Positions 1 to 5,397 of a DNA stretch of 5,397 nucleotides are shown here, one piece after another. This DNA is from an uncultured Saprospiraceae bacterium (GTDB taxonomy: Bacteria > Bacteroidota > Bacteroidia > Chitinophagales > Saprospiraceae), in assembly GCA_937959095.1 (NCBI GenBank), contig CALGLY010000567.1, positions 1 to 5,397 on the forward strand, given 5' to 3'. The first letter of the stretch is position 1. The number at the start of each line of letters is the position of its first letter. The notes under the pieces were generated by a model. The model ran no database searches. It worked only from the letters and a program-made list of their open reading frames with translations, and was not told the origin of the DNA. Both the position numbers and the translations under genes were made by a program.

Positions 1-240
1 GTTTTTTTAGTGTCAAGAGGGCAAACATTTCTCTTGGCGATCTACCTCCTAGGGAGGAATGAAAAATTAGCCCTGGCTCAATGGGTCGATTGTTCAGTGC
101 CTTTTCAAAAGCAGCTATTACCGTTGTCAAGTAGACAAACCGATCGCGCAACCGAATGTAAGTAATGTCGCTAACCCATACGCGTCCTGGTTCTGAAACT
201 TCAAAATCTCGATTCAAAATATTCGGCGCAATAGGCATAC
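1..240 (-). mobile_element. IS3-family DDE transposase (OrfB-type) remnant with two internal deletions
   Basis: Reading leftwards from about 240, the fragment starts at MPIAPNILNRDF, the usual segment just before the catalytic core in IS3-family OrfB proteins. It continues with WVSDITYI, whose Asp (D172 of the fused frame) is the first residue of the DDE triad, and VYLTTVI. In intact relatives YLTTVI is followed by a DL-DRK-VGW type segment. Here it joins directly, near position 116, to AAFEKALNNRPIEPGLIFHS, so about 20-25 residues are missing. After FHS the usual DRG-QY segment should carry the second Asp. Instead, near positions 52-61, the frame jumps to SLGGRSPREMF, which matches the RRHSSLG-type C-terminal tail. 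About 75-85 residues, including the catalytic Glu region, are therefore gone. The enzyme must be inactive. No terminal inverted repeat of the element is visible. The sizes of the losses are recalled from family architecture, not from an alignment. Confidence 0.85.
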
Positions 241-682
241 TGGGTATTTTAAGGTTAATTTTATTTGGAATTGCATTTAAGAATAATTGAAGGGCATCTT
301 TAATATTCTGAATATGGCTAATTCCATCCTCTAAAGCGGTTAAAGACTTATCCAGTTCTTGCTTTCTCAATTCTAATCGCATTGTATTTTCATCTACTTC
401 TTTTCTAAGATTAGTTTTTAACTTTTCCAGCTCTTGAAGTGCTGCGTTTCTTGATGATTCCAATTCCTGCAATAATTTAATCTTAGTTTCTTCAAGTTGA
501 GTATTCTGTTTTAATTTGTGTTCTTCTAACTGTTTTTGATATTGTAAATTTCTTCTAAGAGCCTTGTTGCTGTTAAACAAACTAATTATTGCAATAAGAA
601 AAGAGATAATTGAACTAATTATTGCAGCTAATATTTTTGCATCCATTGTGAAAAATTGCTCAATGATATCTGTTTGTTCCAT
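1..682 (-). CDS. Chimeric reading frame: membrane-anchored coiled-coil protein fused to IS3-family transposase remnant (partial, runs off left edge)
   Basis: The frame opens at ATG 682, with an in-frame TAG 12 bases upstream, and stays open for 227 codons to the window edge, so the C-terminus is not visible. Residues about 14-36 (from DAKILAAIISS) form one hydrophobic membrane segment. The N-terminus is acidic and R43-R44 follow the segment, which suggests that the C-terminal part is cytoplasmic. Residues about 40-120 are rich in Leu, Glu, Lys and Gln with heptad-like spacing, typical of a long coiled coil. Residues about 149-227 are clearly IS3-family transposase (motifs WVSDITYI and YLTTVI, and the C-terminal HSSLGGRSP). 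GC is about 29% over 241-660 and about 44% over 1-240 (hand count), which fits a foreign joined segment. A later start at M13 (MDAKILAA) is possible. I do not recognise the coiled-coil part and assign no function. It may be a truncated gene whose product is no longer functional, or an expressed fusion. The frame itself is certain; the status of the protein is not. Confidence 0.8.
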   Translation of the reverse strand, partial: MEQTDIIEQFFTMDAKILAAIISSIISFLIAIISLFNSNKALRRNLQYQKQLEEHKLKQNTQLEETKIKLLQELESSRNAALQELEKLKTNLRKEVDENTMRLELRKQELDKSLTALEDGISHIQNIKDALQLFLNAIPNKINLKIPSMPIAPNILNRDFEVSEPGRVWVSDITYIRLRDRFVYLTTVIAAFEKALNNRPIEPGLIFHSSLGGRSPREMFALLTLKK

Positions 683-764
683 AGAATCGTTTTTCTAAAA
701 AGTAAATTGAATTTAAGATTCTTGCATTCAATCCATAAATGTAAGCTTTAATAAGCTATATTAC

Positions 765-2087
765 TCACTCCAAAATCCCCCCACTCAACTGCAACAACTG
801 AACCTCCAATAATTTCGCATTATACTTCGCATTATTATAACTCCGCTCGGCATTCAAGAGGTTCAATTGCGCTTGCCGAAAATCCACAGAAGTCAAACGC
901 CCCGATTTGAAGAATTCATTGGTGCGTTCAAAATTCGCTTGGGCTGTAGCGATATTTGTTTCTTCTACGCCAAGAATGAAAAGGGCGTTTTGGTAAGTTT
1001 CCCAAGCACTTGTTAGGTCCCGAATGATTTCCGCTTCTACCTGATTGCGTTGCAGGGCTTGACTTTGTAGTGCAATATCTACGTTTTGTTTTCGCATTTT
1101 TTGGATACCGCCATCAAAAATAGTCCAGCCCAAAGTTACGCCTACACCTAAGCCACGCTGATTCTGAAAAGTGGTAAAGCCTTCATTTGGCAAATCCGAA
1201 AAACTAAAACTATAAGAGGCATTGGCATTTAAAGTTGGCTTACGTATCGCATCCAAAATCTGTAAATCATAAGCACGGATTTTGATGTTTTGGTCAATAG
1301 CCAGAAGCTGCACATTATTCGCTTTCGCTTGCTCTATGAGTTGTACTAGATTAAGCGTCGGATCATATTGCACAGTCGTATCCACTACAAAATCGGTATT
1401 CACATCTTGCCCAATAATCACATTCATACTGCGACGTACATTCGCGATTTGCTGTTTTAAATTCAGCAGATTCACGCTATCTCGCTGAATATCTACCTCT
1501 GCATTTAGGACATCCAATTTTGAACCTTGTCCATAATCAAAGCGGTATTGCGCCCGCGTTTTGCGCTGCTGCGAAATCTCGAAGGTGCGCTCTTGCACCG
1601 CCAAATTTCCACTCAATTGCGCAATTTGATAATAGGCATTGAACAACTGCAAAATATTCACTTCCATAGTTTGCCGCAATTGCAAATCCGTGAGCGTGAG
1701 TTCCTCTTTCAGTTGGTCGAGCGTATAATCACGACTGCGGTCGAGTAGGGTATAGTTGGCTTGTACTGCCGCATTTGCTCCCCACTGAAAGGCATTGGTG
1801 ACATTAATTGTATTTTCTCCACTTGGTCGAGCAAATGCCTCGCCAAAAGTTTGTGTTGAGCCACCCAAATTTGCATTTACACCTGCACTCGCACCTACCG
1901 TCGGGAGGTAGCTATTGAGTTCTTTGCTGGTGTTGTTCTCGGCGATTTTAATATTGTTCCGAGCGATGTTTACGCCGTAATTGTGTTGTAAAAGCAAAGC
2001 TACAGCTTCGCTTGTTGTCAAAACATCTTGAGCAAAGCCCATATTCCAACTAACTAGAAATAGGGTGATATATTTTAGATTCTTCAT
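765..2087 (-). CDS. TolC/OEP-family outer membrane efflux protein
   Basis: This protein forms the outer membrane exit duct of a tripartite efflux pump, as a trimer with a beta-barrel and a long periplasmic alpha-helical tunnel. It has 440 residues, the normal length for the family. Residues 1-19 look like a Sec signal peptide (MKNLKYITLFLVSW, cleavage probably after GFA or GFAQ). There is no cysteine in the protein, so it is not lipidated. Two outer membrane efflux repeats can be seen. The first spans about 25-225, with LPTVGASAGV leading into a strand-rich stretch and a helix with YGQGSKLDVLNAEVDIQ at about 185-201. The second spans about 245-435, with RKPTLNANASYSF, the strand LGWTIFDGG at 319-327 and SGRLTSVDFRQAQLNLLNAE at 395-414. 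Such internal duplication is typical. The ATG at 2087 is chosen because the signal peptide starts there; no Shine-Dalgarno sequence is evident, as is usual in Bacteroidota. It lies 124 bp downstream of the RND permease on the same strand, so it is its likely partner. The substrate cannot be deduced. Confidence 0.93.
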   Translation of the reverse strand: MKNLKYITLFLVSWNMGFAQDVLTTSEAVALLLQHNYGVNIARNNIKIAENNTSKELNSYLPTVGASAGVNANLGGSTQTFGEAFARPSGENTINVTNAFQWGANAAVQANYTLLDRSRDYTLDQLKEELTLTDLQLRQTMEVNILQLFNAYYQIAQLSGNLAVQERTFEISQQRKTRAQYRFDYGQGSKLDVLNAEVDIQRDSVNLLNLKQQIANVRRSMNVIIGQDVNTDFVVDTTVQYDPTLNLVQLIEQAKANNVQLLAIDQNIKIRAYDLQILDAIRKPTLNANASYSFSFSDLPNEGFTTFQNQRGLGVGVTLGWTIFDGGIQKMRKQNVDIALQSQALQRNQVEAEIIRDLTSAWETYQNALFILGVEETNIATAQANFERTNEFFKSGRLTSVDFRQAQLNLLNAERSYNNAKYNAKLLEVQLLQLSGGILE

Positions 2088-2211
2088 TCTTAAATTTGAA
2101 TTAGCATTTTCATTGGTAGAGACGACATGCTTGCCGTCTCACGCCACACTTTGCTATATATGACAGCATCACGCGACGGGAGACGGCAGGCATGTCGTCT
2201 CTACATTGAGA
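2088..2211 (-). other. Intergenic gap between pump permease and outer membrane protein genes
   Basis: These 124 bases separate the permease stop (TAA, 2214-2212) from the TolC-type start. The palindromic element at 2116-2204 takes up most of the gap. Only 7 bases lie between the element and the permease stop, and 28 A/T-rich bases lie between it and the ATG of the downstream gene. I see no TAnnTTTG-type Bacteroidota promoter on the minus strand and no T-run after the hairpin, so co-transcription through the hairpin is the simplest reading. This is an inference from sequence only. Confidence 0.6.
2116..2204. repeat. 89 bp MITE/REP-like palindromic element with flanking ATTG
   Basis: The left arm 2116-2140 and the right arm 2180-2204 are inverted copies of 25 nt that differ at one base. 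Each begins or ends with GTAGAGACGACATGC or its complement. Each arm is also partly self-complementary, with GAGACG at 2119-2124 against CGTCTC at 2135-2140, and 2180-2185 against 2196-2201, so the palindromes are nested. The loop carries a further small stem, TGCT 2152-2155 with AGCA 2165-2168. ATTG occurs directly outside both arms (2112-2115 and 2205-2208), which is consistent with a 4 bp target-site duplication. The size, the lack of coding capacity and the flanking repeat suggest a non-autonomous transposable element or a REP-like repeat. In the mRNA it would form a long hairpin between the two pump genes. A role as attenuator or RNA stabiliser is possible but not shown. Confidence 0.85.
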
Positions 2212-5200
2212 TTATCCCATTTCATATTCCTTCTCCGCTTCTATCTCCTGCACCGCACTTTCTACCTCTTCGCGCGTCGGCTTTTTACCTGTCCATAACC
2301 AAGTAGCTCCTACTTTAATTTCATTATTGATAGATAATAAAATAGGAAGCATAAAGAGCGTTAGGAAAGTCGCGATGGCAATACCATAAGCAATCGAAAT
2401 AGCCATAGGAATCAAGAATTGTGCTTGTAAACTGGTCTCGAAAATAAGTGGCGCAAGCCCTGCTATCGTTGTAACCGAAGTCAAGAAAATAGCACGGAAA
2501 CGCGAGCGACCTGCTTCATAGAGGGCATCCGAAAAGGGCATCCCTTCTTTCATAAAGGTATTGAACTTACCAATGAGAACAAGCCCGTCATTTACTACAA
2601 TACCAAGCAATGCCACGATGCCGAGCATAGAGAGAATATTCACAGGGAAACCATGAATATAATGTCCCCAAGCAACTCCAATCAAGCTGAATGGAATCAT
2701 CACAAACAGCAGTAAGGGTTGAACATAGGAACGGAAGGTAAAGGCAATAATCGCATAGATAATGAAGAACGTAATCGGTAAGGCAGCAGCAGCAGAAACG
2801 CCTACTTTAGCTGCTTCGCGGTTTTGTCCTTCATAAGATGGACTCACGCTAGGATAGCGTTCCAAAATATCTGCAATAATGCTGCTTTGAATAACACCAA
2901 GCAATTCGGTAGCGCTATCCTTATTATTTTTCAGATTGGATGTGATTTGAATTTCGCGTCTTCCATCCAAGTGATTAATCGCTACGTCGCCACGCTCTAT
3001 GGTATAAGTCGCAATTTCTGAGAATGGAACGCGTGCGCCCGTATTGGTCACGATGCGTTGTTCATCCAAGTTTTTGATAGAAGAACGCTCCTTGCGATCG
3101 TAGCGCGCCCACACCCGTATTTCGTCGCGCCCACGCTGGAAACGTTGTACAGATTGTCCGAAAAAGGCCGCACGTACTTGCGCCATCACATCATTATAAG
3201 TCAAGCCTAAGAGATATGCATTTTCTTTTAGTTTTACCCGAATCTCTTTAATTCCTTCAGGATCATTATCAGCGATGTCCTTGAGCTCGGGCATTTGCCG
3301 CATGCCTGCTTTTAGCTCTTCCGTAGCTGCTTTTAGTTCTCCAATATCATTACTAGAAAAAGAGACGGAAATCGGTGGACCTCCAAAACTCGTACCTGAA
3401 TTGAACACTAAATTTTCTGCTTCTGGCACTGGCCCGACTGCTTCTAAAAGGACATTTGCAAATTCATTAGCAGAGCACGTCCGATCTTCCCCTGGTAGCA
3501 AGTTTACAGTAAGCGTCGCATTAGAAGTACCTGGTCCAATACGCCGTACTACCGTTTCGACGACCTCCATGCCGTTCCCTTGCTTTTCGGTAAATTCTTC
3601 GCCAACTTTCCAGACTTCTTGCTCAATACGAGCTATGATAGAGTCGGTAATCGTTTCGCTTGTCCCTTGTGGTAAACCTAATTCCACTCGTACTAAATCA
3701 CTAGCAATCGGCGGAAAAAAGGTAAATTTTATTAAACTACTACCCATTGCTCCTATGGTCACTATCATCATGGCGACAGGAATAGTAAGCCCGAAAAATT
3801 TATTTTCTAGGAAGAATTGAAGAACTGGCGAATAGACCTTATCGCGTACCCATGTCATCCCTTTGTCTGCCCAACGATTGAGCATGAAATTTTGTCCACC
3901 TTCTTTCAAAGCGTTGGAATGGGCAATGTGTGCAGGCAAAATAATGAGGGCTTCTACTAGCGAAATCAAGAGAATAATAATCACTACCGATGCTACTTCG
4001 CCAAAAAATGCACCTACATCGCCATCAATAAAATAGAATGTACCGAAGGCAACAATAGTCGTCAAAATTGCAGAAACAATGGGTGGAATCACCTCAATTG
4101 TTCCATCAATGGCAGCTCGGATGGAGGTTTTGCCTCTTTCATAATGGTTGTAAATATTTTCCCCTATCACAATACCATCATCTACGAGAATACCGATTAC
4201 AACAATCATTCCAAAAAGGGAAAGGACATTGATAGTAATGACATTCACCCCAAAAATGAACATTCCAAAGAAGGAAATAGGTAAACTTATTGCCACCCAA
4301 AGTGCAATACTTGGTTTTAAGAAAAGGGAAAGGAAAAAGAGGACTAAAAGGATACCAACTGTTCCATTTTCGATGAGTAAAGCGGTACGTTGGCGAAGTA
4401 CAATAGAGGAATCTCGCACAATTACAAGCTGTACATTATCACGTGTAGCGTTGAATTCTTCTGTATAATTTCGTACACTTTCTGTAATACCTAGAATGTC
4501 TTCACTATTGGTTGAGCCTATTGAAAATTGAATTCCAGGCTTACCATTATAGTACACTCGGTCGGGTGTTTCTGACCACTTATCGCTCACCGTAGCTACA
4601 TCGCGTAGGCGAATTACTTGCCCCGAAGGATTAGCACGTACCACAATAAAATTCAATTCATCTCCGTAATAAGATTTATTATTTGCCCGAATCAGATATT
4701 CTTCTTCATCGGTTTTGATATTACCACCAGTCGTCAAAATATTGCTACTTGCTACGGCACGAGCTACATCTGCAAACGTAAGATTGAACGTGCGGAGGTC
4801 ATTTTCTCGTACCGCAATTTCAATTTCTTCTTCTGGAAAACCTGTCAAAGTCACCTGTGAAAGTCCATCAAGGCCACGAACATCATCCTCTACTTGCCGT
4901 GCAACTGTTTTTAGGGTTTTCAAGGATAAATTATCCCCTGCCAAAATCATTTCCAGCGAAGTCGAGCGCGCCAAGCGTTTTTCAATGACAGGCGGTTCCA
5001 TATTTGAAGGAAAGCTAGGTACTCGGTCTACTGCATTCTTTACATCAGCGAGTAAGAGATCAATATCCGCATCCTTTTGTCGCTCTATACTTATTCTAGC
5101 AGAGTTTTCAGAAGAAAGCGAAGTCACCCGATCAATGCCTACTAAACCTCGAAGATTATCTTCGATTTTCAGCACGATTCCTTCCTCTATTTCCGCAGGC

Positions 5201-5367
5201 GAAGCCCCTGGATAGATGATCGTAACCACGATTAATTTATCAGGCACTTGAGGAAAAAAAGACGAGCGCGTACTCAACATTCCATTGATTCCCAACAAGA
5301 CAATGGCAAACATCAAGATATTGACCGCGACTGGATATTTTATGAAATAAGCGATTAATTGCTTCAT
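2212..5367 (-). CDS. RND-family efflux permease (AcrB/HAE1-like inner membrane pump)
   Basis: This is a proton-driven inner membrane transporter that exports small molecules from the periplasm or membrane through an adaptor and an outer membrane duct. It has 1051 residues, full length for AcrB-like proteins. The architecture is classical: one membrane helix at about 11-31, a large periplasmic loop at about 32-333, helices 2-6 at about 335-478, helix 7 at about 525-545, a second periplasmic loop at about 546-855, then helices 8-12 at about 857-1010. Helix 4 has the proton-relay pair D396-D397 in GILVDDGIVIGEN. Helix 10 has GIVVNDGLVLIG, with N926-D927 where AcrB has Lys940-Asn941. Helix 11 has RSRFRAIFLTSVTT. 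The start at ATG 5367 gives MKQLIAYFIKYPVAVNILMF, the usual N-terminus. The frame is open as far as TTG 5385, but that would add six polar residues and a weaker start codon. The C-terminal tail is short and acidic (EIEAEKEYEMG). The TolC-type gene follows downstream. A drug, a metal or another export substrate cannot be told apart; the sequence favours HAE1-like over heavy-metal pumps. Confidence 0.93.
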   Translation of the reverse strand: MKQLIAYFIKYPVAVNILMFAIVLLGINGMLSTRSSFFPQVPDKLIVVTIIYPGASPAEIEEGIVLKIEDNLRGLVGIDRVTSLSSENSARISIERQKDADIDLLLADVKNAVDRVPSFPSNMEPPVIEKRLARSTSLEMILAGDNLSLKTLKTVARQVEDDVRGLDGLSQVTLTGFPEEEIEIAVRENDLRTFNLTFADVARAVASSNILTTGGNIKTDEEEYLIRANNKSYYGDELNFIVVRANPSGQVIRLRDVATVSDKWSETPDRVYYNGKPGIQFSIGSTNSEDILGITESVRNYTEEFNATRDNVQLVIVRDSSIVLRQRTALLIENGTVGILLVLFFLSLFLKPSIALWVAISLPISFFGMFIFGVNVITINVLSLFGMIVVIGILVDDGIVIGENIYNHYERGKTSIRAAIDGTIEVIPPIVSAILTTIVAFGTFYFIDGDVGAFFGEVASVVIIILLISLVEALIILPAHIAHSNALKEGGQNFMLNRWADKGMTWVRDKVYSPVLQFFLENKFFGLTIPVAMMIVTIGAMGSSLIKFTFFPPIASDLVRVELGLPQGTSETITDSIIARIEQEVWKVGEEFTEKQGNGMEVVETVVRRIGPGTSNATLTVNLLPGEDRTCSANEFANVLLEAVGPVPEAENLVFNSGTSFGGPPISVSFSSNDIGELKAATEELKAGMRQMPELKDIADNDPEGIKEIRVKLKENAYLLGLTYNDVMAQVRAAFFGQSVQRFQRGRDEIRVWARYDRKERSSIKNLDEQRIVTNTGARVPFSEIATYTIERGDVAINHLDGRREIQITSNLKNNKDSATELLGVIQSSIIADILERYPSVSPSYEGQNREAAKVGVSAAAALPITFFIIYAIIAFTFRSYVQPLLLFVMIPFSLIGVAWGHYIHGFPVNILSMLGIVALLGIVVNDGLVLIGKFNTFMKEGMPFSDALYEAGRSRFRAIFLTSVTTIAGLAPLIFETSLQAQFLIPMAISIAYGIAIATFLTLFMLPILLSINNEIKVGATWLWTGKKPTREEVESAVQEIEAEKEYEMG

Positions 5368-5374
5368 ATTGGTT

Positions 5375-5396
5375 GTATTAGGCAACAGGTATTAGG
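5375..5396. repeat. Short direct repeat (GTATTAGG x2) upstream of the permease start
   Basis: The octamer GTATTAGG occurs at 5375-5382 and again at 5389-5396, a period of 14 bases. On the coding strand it reads CCTAATAC twice, in the leader just before the permease ATG at 5367. The repeat reaches the window edge, so more copies may lie beyond it. It might be a small operator, a minor tandem repeat or the end of an upstream gene; two copies cannot separate these. Confidence 0.45.
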
Positions 5397-5397
5397 T

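Noticed and set aside
697..704. TACTTTTT on the minus strand, close to the Bacteroidota -7 element TAnnTTTG, before the coiled-coil gene
   Set aside because: The last base does not match, and the nearest upstream TTG is not at the usual spacing in this A/T-rich leader, so chance is likely.
744..757. AGCTT-TAAT-AAGCT hairpin after the TolC-type stop codon, possible terminator
   Set aside because: The stem is only 5 bp with 2 GC pairs and no T-run follows on the minus strand, so it is too weak to call a terminator.
1282..1748. Open frames on the plus strand inside the outer membrane protein gene
   Set aside because: They lie antisense to a clear TolC-type coding sequence, show no domain-like composition and are explained by the codon use of the real gene.
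2091..2098. TAAATTTG on the plus strand, a perfect TAnnTTTG match
   Set aside because: It faces away from the outer membrane protein gene into the gap and has no plus-strand gene to serve.
2824..5215. Several plus-strand open frames of 65-181 codons opposite the permease gene
   Set aside because: They are antisense shadows of the RND permease, with Ser/Arg/Thr-rich low-information translations and no recognisable motifs.
5368..5385. TTG at 5385 as start of the permease
   Set aside because: It adds six polar residues before the typical MKQLIAYFIKYP N-terminus; the ATG at 5367 fits the family better.

Overview
The window reads as a stretch of chromosome from a Bacteroidota-like bacterium. The grounds are moderate GC, A/T-rich leaders with no clear Shine-Dalgarno sequence, an AcrB-type pump followed by a cysteine-free TolC-type outer membrane protein, and a transposase fragment of a type common in that phylum. 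The phylum is an inference and I do not assign a genus. All real genes lie on the minus strand, so transcription runs from right to left.

Positions 2212-5367 encode a complete RND efflux permease (1051 aa). Positions 765-2087 encode a complete TolC/OEP-family outer membrane efflux protein (440 aa). They follow each other with a 124 bp gap and very probably form the inner- and outer-membrane parts of one tripartite pump. The periplasmic adaptor is not in the window. It may lie upstream, beyond the right edge, but that cannot be seen. The gap between the two genes is almost filled by an 89 bp imperfect palindrome at 2116-2204. Its 25-nt arms differ at one base, and the sequence ATTG flanks it on both sides, which looks like a target-site duplication. 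It is probably a small MITE- or REP-like element sitting inside the efflux operon, and its RNA would form a strong hairpin between the two reading frames.

The left end, 1-682, holds an open reading frame that runs off the left edge without a stop. Its first ~148 codons encode a small membrane-anchored coiled-coil protein of unknown function (about 29% GC). From about position 240 the same frame continues, without a stop, into a degraded IS3-family transposase (about 44% GC). The transposase keeps the first catalytic Asp and the C-terminal tail but has lost two internal blocks, including the second Asp and the Glu of the DDE triad. Both losses kept the reading frame. The result is a chimeric reading frame in which a dead transposase forms the C-terminus of a host coiled-coil protein. 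This is the most unusual object in the window. I see no RNA gene, CRISPR array, complete insertion sequence or convincing intrinsic terminator.
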